Assembly: GCA_963834365.1 (NCBI GenBank)
Contig: CAWIBS010000035.1
Coordinates: 186,001 to 250,000 of the forward strand
Source: CAWJAP01 sp963834365
GTDB lineage: Bacteria; Acidobacteriota; Vicinamibacteria; Vicinamibacterales; Vicinamibacteraceae
DNA length: 64,000 bases
Reading direction: 5' to 3'
Below the pieces are notes generated by a model, which was given only the letters and a program-made list of their open reading frames with translations, ran no database searches and had not been told where the DNA came from. Below, in pieces: positions 1 through 7,898 of this stretch. Position 1 is the first letter of the stretch. Each line of letters starts with the position of its first letter. A program made the translations under genes and the position numbers.

Positions 1-58
1 TGGGTGCGAGTGTCGCCAGCACGAGGCCGGCCATGGCAAGTCGAGACGCGTCGGGCAT
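1..58 (-). CDS. Secreted protein, N-terminal fragment only
   Basis: Only the first 19 codons lie inside the window; the gene continues past its left edge. The ATG is preceded by a GGAG motif about eight bases upstream. The N-terminus is MPDASRLAMAGLVLATLAP, a short polar stretch followed by a hydrophobic core, which looks like a signal peptide. Nothing further can be said about function. Confidence 0.4.
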   Translation of the reverse strand, partial: MPDASRLAMAGLVLATLAP

Positions 59-185
59 GACAGAGGCTCCAGTCGCCGGAATTGGGTAGCGCAGCTGATG
101 GAGAAGGCGGTCTACAACGTGTACAGCCTTCCTCAGCTGCACTAGAGACCTCAGACGGAATGCGGCCCGCGATCGTTGCGTCAGC

Positions 186-401
186 GCGACCGGGGTTTCG
201 CGGCGGCCCGGCCTGCTGGGAGCGCGCCCGCTTTGCCGCCAGGTCGAAGAAGCCCGCATGCGCCGCCAGGAAGATCTCGGGGTCGAGTCCCTGCAGGATG
301 GTGAACGTGCGGCGAAAGTCGTCGGCGATCCCTGGATAGGACGGCCAGTCAACCAGGCGGGTTCCGGGATTGATCGACCACAAGCAGAGCCAGGGTCAGG
401 A
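186..401 (-). pseudogene. Remnant of a subclass B3-like metallo-beta-lactamase fold protein
   Basis: Read on the minus strand, this stretch encodes the C-terminal part of a B3-type metallo-beta-lactamase superfamily protein: NPGTRLVDWPSYPGIADD, then EIFLAAHAGFFDLAAKRAR. The PGIADDF segment and the AHAGFFDL metal-site histidine region are typical of the family. The frame is closed by a stop just upstream (near 400), and after about position 200 the expected C-terminal helix is lost, so both ends are damaged. The zinc-binding HxHxDH motif is absent. Homology is by recognition, not by search; the remnant should be inactive. Confidence 0.5.
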
Positions 402-535
402 CTCGCATGGATCAGGTAAAGGAAATTGTCGATGGCCGGGATCGCGTGGCCGCGCGGATTCGTCGTACCTCAGTGGGCAGTGTGGCGCCGTTGTCGCGCG
501 CACGAGGTGCCCGCTGCCACGGAGGAGCCTTGGAC

Positions 536-913
536 ATGCGGAGCGTCATCTTCACGGCGGGTCTCTGGCTCGCCCTCGTCGGGACGAGCCTGGCGCAACA
601 GTTCGAGCGGAGCGAGGTGCCGCTCGAGGTGCGCTATTCGGTGGTGCAGGGGGGCACGGGCGTGACGCTGCGGCTCGACAAGACCACGGGTCGCGTGTGG
701 CGGCTGGAATCGGTCGCCAAGGAACGGCACTGGGTGGCGATCGCGGACATCGACGATGCGCCGCCACAGGCGACCGGCGTGAACTATCAGCTGACGGTCT
801 CCAGCGAGATTCACTCGGCGACGCTGGTCAACGTGCATTCGGGAGCCACGTGGGTGCTGGAGTGGGCCGGTCGGCGCGATCCGGCCTGGGTGCCGGTTCA
901 GATGGATCGCTGA
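536..913 (+). CDS. Small secreted protein of unknown function
   Basis: A 125-residue protein. The chosen ATG follows a strong GGAGGAG ribosome-binding site at 521-527; the open frame extends further upstream but without an RBS. Residues 1-20 (MRSVIFTAGLWLALVGTSLA) form a clear signal peptide with an AQQ cleavage region, so the product is probably periplasmic or exported. The mature part is about 100 residues, predicted beta-rich, with no recognised catalytic motif. It lies just upstream of tRNA-Arg on the same strand. Confidence 0.65.
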   Translation: MRSVIFTAGLWLALVGTSLAQQFERSEVPLEVRYSVVQGGTGVTLRLDKTTGRVWRLESVAKERHWVAIADIDDAPPQATGVNYQLTVSSEIHSATLVNVHSGATWVLEWAGRRDPAWVPVQMDR

Positions 914-974
914 CGGCGGTTGCCCGGTGCACGTCGGGTCATGCCGACGCGGGAGATCTGTACAATTGGCTCAC

Positions 975-1051
975 GCGCCCGTAGCTCAGTTGGATAGAGC
1001 ATCGGCCTTCTAAGCCGAGGGTCGCAGGTTCGAGTCCTGCCGGGCGCGCCA
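975..1051 (+). tRNA. tRNA-Arg (anticodon TCT)
   Basis: A complete cloverleaf is visible. The acceptor stem GCGCCCG (975-981) pairs with CGGGCGC (1041-1047). The D-arm contains AGCTCAGTTGGATAGAGC. The anticodon stem TCGGC/GCCGA encloses loop CTTCTAA, giving anticodon TCT, which reads AGA codons. The T-arm carries GGTTCGAGTCC. A discriminator G is followed by an encoded CCA at 1049-1051. The last 30 bases before the CCA end recur at 28365-28425, as expected for a tRNA used as an integration site. Confidence 0.95.
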
Positions 1052-1088
1052 TTCGCATTTGCGAGCTCGCCAGCCGTTCAGACTCTGC

Positions 1089-1153
1089 GTCTGCTTCGCC
1101 TTCGGCTCACGCAGACCAAGTCCGCCGGGCGCGCCGAGCGCGTTGCGCGAGCG
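1089..1153 (+). repeat. Short palindromic repeat, copy A
   Basis: GTCTGC and GCAGAC arms enclose TTCGCCTTCGGCTCAC, followed by a degenerate tRNA 3'-end-like tail (CCGCCGGGCGCGCC) and a GC-rich tail. The same unit occurs at 28380-28460 and in shorter, diverged form at 19285-19322. It sits 38 bases after the tRNA-Arg. Confidence 0.6.
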
Positions 1154-1232
1154 GCGGGCCAGGTTTCGAAACGCTCGATGGACAACGGTGAGCTCTCAAT
1201 TCATTTGCTGGCACTCACGGATGCCTCTAGTC

Positions 1233-1250
1233 GTCCGGCTTCAGCCGGAC
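1233..1250. repeat. REP-like palindrome
   Basis: Perfect 8-base inverted arms GTCCGGCT/AGCCGGAC around a TC loop. The same motif appears at 56618-56635 and, with one base missing, at 56689-56705. It could form a short hairpin in RNA or DNA. Confidence 0.6.
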
Positions 1251-1293
1251 TAACCGGCGGCTCCCAGCTGGCACCGTCGCTCCCACGTCCCGG

Positions 1294-1519
1294 TCATCGA
1301 CTTTCGCGGAGCTCTTCATCCGTGATATTCAGATATCGCTGCGTCTGCTTCACGTCGGCGTGCCCGAGCATCAACTGAACGATGCGGATGTCCACGCCTT
1401 CGGAGAGCAGCCGGCACGCCCCTTCGTGCCGCAGGTCGTGCCAGTGCAGGTCGATGGCGCGCAGCTTCGCGCGGTCGACGCGCGCCCGGCTTGGCGCGTG
1501 TGGTGTCGTGCCCGTTTGC
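1294..1519 (-). pseudogene. Tyrosine recombinase (integrase) C-terminal remnant
   Basis: The minus strand encodes the catalytic end of a phage-type tyrosine recombinase. It reads ANGHDTTRAKPGAR, then after a one-base frame change VDRAKLRAIDLHWHDLRHEG (HxxR motif), then VQLMLGHADVKQTQRYLNIT, which carries the conserved LGH histidine and the nucleophilic tyrosine. It ends at a TGA at 1294. The N-terminal core-binding domain is missing. It lies 240 bases from tRNA-Arg, the usual place for an island integrase. It is inactive as it stands. Confidence 0.6.
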
Positions 1520-1601
1520 GAATCTGTTCGGCGGATCGGAAGGCGAGTTCCGGGACAGCTTCAAGACCGCGTGGGAGTCCCTGCCTACTCGTCCGGCCTG
1601 A
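1512..1601 (+). pseudogene. Integrase fragment in inverted orientation
   Basis: The plus strand encodes PFANLFGGSEGEFRDSFKTA followed by WESL, which resembles the segment that normally lies just before the catalytic HxxR region of a tyrosine recombinase. The neighbouring remnant at 1294-1519 is on the other strand and begins where this segment would continue. The two pieces overlap by a few bases, suggesting that an inversion split one gene. Assignment rests on motif recognition only. Confidence 0.4.
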
Positions 1602-1718
1602 GTGCGCCTAGGTGGACCAATGCTCCGATCATCTGCGAACACCGGCCCTTCGCTCGCTTAATCTGTAGTTTGAAGGTTCGACGCGGCCGTCCTGTAGTGC
1701 GTGTCACGCATCGACGAT

Positions 1719-4448
1719 TTACCGGAAATTGTCGATCATCATCAGATCCGACCCGTTGCTGGCATCGCGAGTGTAAAGAACTCGCGTGCCGTCGGGAGAT
1801 ACCCCAAGTGTGGCAACAGGTATGCTTTGCGTCAGCTTCTCGAGCTGCCCAAGCAATCGCTGCTTGCCAGTCGCGGGATTGAGCAAATACACAGGGGGAT
1901 CTGAGCGCGGTTCGCATCCCGCGTAGTAGATGCCTCTCGGACCCGCGGCGAACGCCGCCAAGAGCGCGCACTTGACGAGTTGTCGGGCACTGCCGCCTTC
2001 GAGCGGTGCCTCCATGAGCGCCCCGGATTCTGTCTGATATAAGAAATGCGAGCCGTCGAACAACTCCACCCCAAACTCTGTTTTCCCATCGTGGGTCAGC
2101 TGCTCCTTGACACCGTCCGACAGACGCGTGCGCCAGACGTCGCTATGGTCTGACTGTTGAAGCCAGTAGTAGATCCATTGCCCATCGTGAGACCAGGAGG
2201 GCCCCCGCTGACTGCCGGGATCCGTGGTGACCTGCCGCGGTGTTCCACCGTCGGGATCGATGAGCCAGATGTGAAACCGCCCGTCCTCGCCCAGAGAGTC
2301 GAATGCGATCTGTTGGCCATTTGGCGACCAGATTCCTGCGCAACCCAAACCGCGAGTGAGTTGCCGAGCGCCCGAGCCGTCGGCCGATGCAATCCAAAGC
2401 TCCCACGACTCGCCAGACCGTGCTGAACAGAAGACAATCTGGCGGCCGTCGGGCGAGAAGCGCGCCAGAAAATCGTCGAATGACGATGCCGCGACAGGTT
2501 GTGGCGGGTGGCCCCACGCCATCTCGTACACATCGAGGTTGAGGAGAGACCGTGAAAAGACAAGACGGTCGATCGCTGACGTGGTCGCCGGCTCGAGCGC
2601 CCGTACGCCGGCCACTTCGATTCGCACCGGCTGATCGTGCCCAGCGACATCGACGCTCCAGAGATAGACAAGACCCGGAACGGGTTGGGCGTCATAAATG
2701 ATTGACTGACCGTTCCGACTCCAGGTCAGCCCGGAAATCGTCGCCCCTTGCGATGTCAGCCGGCGGGCCTGAGCCACGGGTGTGAAGGCGGTGTCGAGGT
2801 CGAGCACGTACACGTCGCAGGCTGAAACAATAGAGGCACTACACGACGCATACGCCAGTCGACGTCCGTCCCATGAGAATGCGGGGGCCTGATCCGTTAC
2901 CACCTTCGGCGTTGTCAACCGACGCGGCGTACCGCTGGCGACGGGCAAGAGGTACAGTCCCGCCGGCTGCTGTCTGGCGAGCCTTTGGCTGATTCCAGCC
3001 GCGATGAAGCGGCCATCCGGCGACCAATCGAATTGCCCCGGGGCGAACCGAAAATCACTGATCTTGGAATCAGTCCCCCCCATCGCTGAGATCAGCCGTA
3101 GCTGGCAGTCGACCAGGACTGGGTGTCGTTTCTCCAGACCCTTCCTGTCGGGAGTCATGACCAGTGGTTGGCATCGTTTGAATGCGATGTATCGCCCATC
3201 AGGCGACCACCGAGGAGAGACGTCCTGAAGTGGATCAGTGGTGAGCCGACGGATCTCCGACGACCCCACGAACTTCAGGTAGACATCCCAGTTGTCGTTT
3301 TTCTCGCCCGACCAGGCGAATGCGACCTGATTGCCATCCGGCGAGAGTGCCGGCTCCCGCTCGAAACCAGGGAAGCTCGTGAGCGGCACGAGTCGCGGCG
3401 GCGGCGCGTCGGTTCTATGTGGGGATCTCAGCAGCCATGTCATTGCGGCGACGACGCTCACAACTCCGATGAACGCTGGGATCATGACCCCGCGATACTG
3501 ACGGGAGGTTGGCACCGCGGCCGCAGAACCGGACTCCGAGTCTTCCTTGATCTCTTGCAACGCGACCCTCACATCGCCGATGTGCTGGAAGCGCCGCTCC
3601 GGGTCTTTGCGCAAACAGCGCGAAATCAGCTTTTGCAGGTCGCCGGGAGTATTCGGCACACTCTCGCCGAGTGGCTTTGGTTGCGCGCGAACAACCGCAG
3701 CCAACGTCTCGGCGGTACTCGCGCCCGCAAAGGCGCGGTCGCCGGTCAGCATCTCGTAGAGCATCGCACCGAAGCTGAAGATGTCACTTCGCGCATCCAC
3801 CCGCTCACCCAATGCCTGCTCTGGGGCCATGTAGGCAGGGGTACCCGCGATCTTGCCCGGGGCACTGACCGCGCCAGCGGCGGTTACGGTTTCGTCGGCA
3901 GCGCGTTCGTCGCCCATCAGTTTGGCGGCGGTTACGGTCTCGTCCGTTGCGTCGGCAGCGCCTTCATCGCCCATCAGTTTGGCGAGGCCGAAATCAAGTA
4001 CCTTCACTCCGCCGTCAGTCCCGACCATGACGTTGGCAGGTTTCAGGTCGCGATGAATGATGCCGTGCACATGCGCTGCGGCCAGCGCATCAGCAATCGG
4101 AATTGCGATACGCAGGAACTCATTCAGCCGCATTCCGTGGTGAGGGATAAGCGTGTCGAGACTCTTGCCCCGCACATACTCCATCACGATAAAGTCGATG
4201 CCGTTGGCGGATTCGATCTCGTATATGGTGATGATGTGCGGATGATTGAGGGCCGAGACCGCCTGTGCTTCCTGGACGAACCGGCGGCGACGACTCTCGT
4301 CGCCTACCCGGTCCGGGGGTAGCACTTTGATCGCGACGTCGCGGTTTAGGCGCAGATCGCGAGCGCGATAAACCTCGCCCATCCCTCCAGCGCCGATGAG
4401 AGCGAGCACCTGGTACGGCCCGAGCGTCGAACCCGGCTGTAGAGCCAC
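1719..4448 (-). CDS. Ser/Thr protein kinase with C-terminal PD40 beta-propeller
   Basis: About 909 residues from the GTG at 4448, chosen because LQPGSTLGPY is the usual start of this kinase type; the frame is open upstream to 4616. Residues ~10-275 form a Pkn-type Hanks kinase domain: glycine loop GAGGMG, VAIK lysine, HRDLKPAN catalytic loop, DFGLAKL, and a GTPAYMAPE activation segment. A single transmembrane segment (near FIGVVSVVAAMTWLL) separates it from a periplasmic region with repeated SPDG blades typical of TolB/PD40 propellers. The protein probably senses an extracytoplasmic ligand. The activation segment carries an unusual internal tandem duplication. Confidence 0.85.
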   Translation of the reverse strand: MALQPGSTLGPYQVLALIGAGGMGEVYRARDLRLNRDVAIKVLPPDRVGDESRRRRFVQEAQAVSALNHPHIITIYEIESANGIDFIVMEYVRGKSLDTLIPHHGMRLNEFLRIAIPIADALAAAHVHGIIHRDLKPANVMVGTDGGVKVLDFGLAKLMGDEGAADATDETVTAAKLMGDERAADETVTAAGAVSAPGKIAGTPAYMAPEQALGERVDARSDIFSFGAMLYEMLTGDRAFAGASTAETLAAVVRAQPKPLGESVPNTPGDLQKLISRCLRKDPERRFQHIGDVRVALQEIKEDSESGSAAAVPTSRQYRGVMIPAFIGVVSVVAAMTWLLRSPHRTDAPPPRLVPLTSFPGFEREPALSPDGNQVAFAWSGEKNDNWDVYLKFVGSSEIRRLTTDPLQDVSPRWSPDGRYIAFKRCQPLVMTPDRKGLEKRHPVLVDCQLRLISAMGGTDSKISDFRFAPGQFDWSPDGRFIAAGISQRLARQQPAGLYLLPVASGTPRRLTTPKVVTDQAPAFSWDGRRLAYASCSASIVSACDVYVLDLDTAFTPVAQARRLTSQGATISGLTWSRNGQSIIYDAQPVPGLVYLWSVDVAGHDQPVRIEVAGVRALEPATTSAIDRLVFSRSLLNLDVYEMAWGHPPQPVAASSFDDFLARFSPDGRQIVFCSARSGESWELWIASADGSGARQLTRGLGCAGIWSPNGQQIAFDSLGEDGRFHIWLIDPDGGTPRQVTTDPGSQRGPSWSHDGQWIYYWLQQSDHSDVWRTRLSDGVKEQLTHDGKTEFGVELFDGSHFLYQTESGALMEAPLEGGSARQLVKCALLAAFAAGPRGIYYAGCEPRSDPPVYLLNPATGKQRLLGQLEKLTQSIPVATLGVSPDGTRVLYTRDASNGSDLMMIDNFR
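3880..3982. repeat. Tandem duplication inside the kinase activation segment
   Basis: Two imperfect copies of a unit of about 50 bases (3880-3927 and 3929-3982) both contain CGCCCATCAGTTTGGCG and CGGTTACGGT. On the coding strand they give two copies of AKLMGDE, each followed by AADETVTA or AADATDETVTA, between DFG and APE. The reading frame is kept. Confidence 0.8.
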
Positions 4449-4916
4449 GTAATCGGCGGCATTATACGGGGCGATCCTATCGGCAGGTAGCGTGACAATT
4501 CTGGGACAATCGCAGCAGCGGTCTCCCGTGGGACCGGGTTGCCTCGACGTGCGAAATCCTTGGGAAAGTTGGAGGCAGCGGTCCCCTGCTGCCTCAACTG
4601 AGGAGAGAGTCGTCACGCCATCTTTAGGCGTGACCAGCGAGGTGGTCTTCGCAGAATCCCCGCCAGTAACCGGTCCGCTCCGGGGCCGCGAGTCTTGGAA
4701 CCGGTTGGGGCTACGCAGCAGCGCAGCAGAAGTTCCAATTCAGTGGGTTGCCGGCCGTGGATTTGAACCCGCAGCGTTCACGCGGCACCAATGAGGCAGG
4801 TGCGGGAATCGTCCAGCTGGTGAGCCAGATCGGCAGCGCAACGGTCGGTTTCGGCCGTCCAAGGATGGCCTGTCGTCGCCCGTTCGGCGGCCCCGGCAGA
4901 TCCAGGCGCCCATCGA

Positions 4917-5090
4917 GAACACCAGAGGCTGATCGCCGCCGAGTGGGGCACGAGCGACAACAACCGCAGGGCGAAGTACTACGCGCTCACCGCATCGGGA
5001 CGCCGGCGACTCCGTGAGGAGGCCGCAGCATGGAACAGGCTGGCCAGCGCCATCGCCATGGCCCTGAAGACGACGCCGGACGAGGTGTGA
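4917..5090 (+). pseudogene. PadR-family regulator, 3' fragment
   Basis: The 58 codons before the permease start encode the C-terminal part of a PadR winged-helix repressor: LIAAEWGTSDNNRRAKYYAL, then TASGRRRLREE and a terminal helix. EWGTS.NNRRAKYY is the wing of PadR regulators that precede ADOP permeases. The N-terminal helix-turn-helix is missing. The stop codon is one base from the permease ATG, so the ancestral gene was co-transcribed with it. The start of another PadR-like gene survives at 16916. Confidence 0.65.
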
Positions 5091-5091
5091 C

Positions 5092-7749
5092 ATGTTCAGC
5101 CGCCTGCGCTCAGTCGTGCGAGCCATCGTCCGCCGCGGCGAATTCGAGCGCGGCATGAGCGAGGAACTACAGTTTCACATCGACACGTACGCGGCCGACT
5201 TGGAACGCAGCGGTCTGACCCGAGACGAGGCCGTGCGCCAGGCGCGAGCCACATTCGGCAGCGTCGATGCGGTGCGTGAGGACTGCCAGCACGCGCGCGG
5301 GCTGCGCTTCTTCGACTGGCTGCGGCAGGACGTCAGGTACGCCCTGCGACTCATGGCGCGGGCCCCGGCGTTCACCGCCGTCCTTGTGCTCTCGCTCGGT
5401 CTCGGCATCGGCGCGACAACGGCCATCTTCAGCCTCATCGACGCCGTGCTCCTCCGGTCGCTCCCGGTGTCGCGTCCGGACGAGCTCTTCTTCCTCGCAC
5501 ACGGCGAAGGGGATGAGCCGGGCACCAATTCAAACTACCCGCTCTTCGACCGTTACCGATCGCTGCCCGTTTTCGCTGGCGTGACAGCCTTTCGGGTCCA
5601 GACGTTGCAGGTGGGCGCGGAAGGCGAAGGCTCCGTGGATCTCGTACCCGGACAGTTCGTTAGTGGCAACTATCACGCTGTCGTAGGCACGCCGATGGCC
5701 CTGGGGCGAGGCTTCGCGTTGGAACCCGACCGGCCGAGGGGCGACGCGGGCATCGCGGTCATCAGCGACACGTTCTGGACACGGCGATTCGGCCGGTCAC
5801 GCGATGTGCTTGGGCAGACGCTGAGCGTGGGCGGACGCACGGTGACCATTGTCGGTGTCACCGCGGCCGGGTTCCGCGGACTTGTCCCAGGCACGTCGAT
5901 CGATATTACCCTGCCACTGTCGATGTATGTCCTCGACGACACGACGTTCCTCGACGCGGTCGACGGATTCACGTCGATGCCAATCGTGGCAAGGCTCCGT
6001 CACGACACGTCGGAACCACAGGCACTGGCGGCAGCCGACGTGGTCTTCCGAAGATTCATGGAGGAACCGGCCGTCCGATGGGCCCGCGGCGAGGCGTTCT
6101 CCCGCGCTCGTCTGGTGCCAGCCGGCCGGGGCGACGACGGGCTGCGGCGGCAATACCGTGCGGCACTTCTGGCCCTGATGGCGATGGCGGCGCTGGTGTT
6201 GCTCATCGCGTCAGCCAACACGGCGAACTTGCTGCTGGCCCGTTCATCGGCGCGCGCGAAGGAAGTGGCGATGCGCCTATGCGTCGGCGCCGGACGTGGA
6301 CGCCTCGTCCGGCAGTTCCTGACCGAAAGCGTCATGTTGGCGCTGGCGGGCGGCGCGGTGGGTCTCGTGTGTGCGTATTGGGGCACGGCCTCGGTCGTGG
6401 CCTTGTTCAGCGTCTGGCAGCAGCCCCTCGTGCTCGACGTGTCGGTGAACGCCCGGGTCTTTGGCTTCGCGAGCGCCGTCGCGCTCCTGACCGGTTTCGC
6501 GTTCGGTCTTGCGCCGGCGCTCAGAGGCGCAGACGTCGATCTCACGCCAACGCTGAAGGGCAGCCCCGGCCAACAACAGGCGGGCGGGGTGAGGCATCTG
6601 AATCACGGCTTCGTCGTTGTACAAGTGGCGCTCTGCGTGGTCGTCCTGACCGTTGCCGCGTTGCTGACGCAGAGCGTCCGCAATCTGAAGACCCAGCCGG
6701 TGGGTTTCGACGCCGAGCGCGTGTTACTGCTCGATCTTCGTTGCGCCTCAACCGTGCAACCCACCACCAGGTGCGGTGCGCTCGTTAGGCAATTACTCGA
6801 CCGCCTGCCGACGCTGCCGGGGGTGACGTCGGTGGCGGCCTCGACGATGACGCCCACGAACACCAGTGGCTTGTTTACCGGCCTGGCGCTCGTCGGCAAG
6901 CCGAACACCCCCGATGCGCGCGGCGTGTTCTCGAATCTGGTTTCGCCGGAGTACTTCGAGACGATGGGGATTCCGGTCCTGCGCGGACGGGCATTCACGG
7001 TTCAGGATACTGAGCTGAACCGGAAGGTGGCCATCCTCAACGAACGGACCGCTCGCTACGTGTTCGGTGACGAGAACCCCATCGGTCGGACCATCGCCTG
7101 GGGATCGGCGCCGGATGGTCCGATCGAGGTCGTCGGCGTCGTGGGAGACACGAGGCAGAACAGTCTCAGAGAGGAAGCGCCGCGCATGGTGTACACGCCC
7201 TTGTCGCCGCGTGGTGCCCAGACCGCGATCAAGACGACCGGCGCACCTGTGGCGCTCGCCCCTGCCGTTCGGGATCTCGCGCGGCAGGTCAGTCACGATC
7301 TGATTGTGGCCCGTGTGCGTACGATGGATGACCAGGTCGACAGCTCGCTGGTACGCGAACGCGCGTTGATGCTGTTGTCCAGCGCCTTCGCGCTCGTGGC
7401 CTCGATCCTGACGTGCGTCGGTCTCTATGGAGTGATGTCTTTCCACGTGGCTCGCCGGACGCGCGAGATCGGAATCCGTCTCGCGCTTGGCGAAGCGCCG
7501 CGATCGGTATTGGCCGGGATCCTGCGCCAGACGACGCTGCTTTCGGTGGTGGGGATCGCTGTCGGCGTTGCGTGTGCCGTTGTTGTCGCGCGCCTGGTCT
7601 CGGCCTTTCTCTATGGGCTCTCTCCGCGGGACCCGCTGACGCTGTCAGCAGTCAGCATCGGCCTCGTCGCCACCGCGCTGCTTGCCGGCTGGCTGCCCGC
7701 ACGACGTGCCGCGCGCGTCGATCCACTCGTCGCGATCCGATCGGAATAG
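5092..7749 (+). CDS. ADOP-type ABC transporter permease (MacB/FtsX family)
   Basis: 885 residues. Residues 1-75 are the cytoplasmic prefix domain typical of acidobacterial permeases (MSEELQFHIDTYAADLERSG). Then follow the first transmembrane helix (LVLSLGLGIGATTAIFSLID), a large extracytoplasmic MacB core, three helices of a first FtsX block (near 365-470), a second core domain, and a final FtsX block (near 760-880) with HVARRTREIGIRLALG. No ATPase is encoded nearby, as is usual for this family. Members are presumed to move or sense substrates at the inner membrane, but the substrate is unknown. The gene follows a truncated PadR regulator with one-base spacing. Confidence 0.88.
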   Translation: MFSRLRSVVRAIVRRGEFERGMSEELQFHIDTYAADLERSGLTRDEAVRQARATFGSVDAVREDCQHARGLRFFDWLRQDVRYALRLMARAPAFTAVLVLSLGLGIGATTAIFSLIDAVLLRSLPVSRPDELFFLAHGEGDEPGTNSNYPLFDRYRSLPVFAGVTAFRVQTLQVGAEGEGSVDLVPGQFVSGNYHAVVGTPMALGRGFALEPDRPRGDAGIAVISDTFWTRRFGRSRDVLGQTLSVGGRTVTIVGVTAAGFRGLVPGTSIDITLPLSMYVLDDTTFLDAVDGFTSMPIVARLRHDTSEPQALAAADVVFRRFMEEPAVRWARGEAFSRARLVPAGRGDDGLRRQYRAALLALMAMAALVLLIASANTANLLLARSSARAKEVAMRLCVGAGRGRLVRQFLTESVMLALAGGAVGLVCAYWGTASVVALFSVWQQPLVLDVSVNARVFGFASAVALLTGFAFGLAPALRGADVDLTPTLKGSPGQQQAGGVRHLNHGFVVVQVALCVVVLTVAALLTQSVRNLKTQPVGFDAERVLLLDLRCASTVQPTTRCGALVRQLLDRLPTLPGVTSVAASTMTPTNTSGLFTGLALVGKPNTPDARGVFSNLVSPEYFETMGIPVLRGRAFTVQDTELNRKVAILNERTARYVFGDENPIGRTIAWGSAPDGPIEVVGVVGDTRQNSLREEAPRMVYTPLSPRGAQTAIKTTGAPVALAPAVRDLARQVSHDLIVARVRTMDDQVDSSLVRERALMLLSSAFALVASILTCVGLYGVMSFHVARRTREIGIRLALGEAPRSVLAGILRQTTLLSVVGIAVGVACAVVVARLVSAFLYGLSPRDPLTLSAVSIGLVATALLAGWLPARRAARVDPLVAIRSE

Positions 7750-7898
7750 CCTTGGGTGGCGTCCGCGTGGGCAGGCGCGAGTGCTGGTCGGCTGTCCGAA
7801 ATCTGTAGACAAACTTCGGACGGCAGATGGATGCTGAACGAGCCGATTAGCCGCCAAACTGTTCACCGACGGCGGCTTCTGCGCGCTAGCTGTCGAAT

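Noticed and set aside
3123..4322. Long plus-strand open frame opposite the first kinase
   Set aside because: It is antisense to a kinase with a complete set of motifs; its translation matches no family and reflects codon bias.
4748..4800. tRNA T-arm-like sequence (GGTTCAAATCC on the minus strand)
   Set aside because: The T-loop consensus is present but only two stem pairs form, and no anticodon or acceptor stem can be folded around it.
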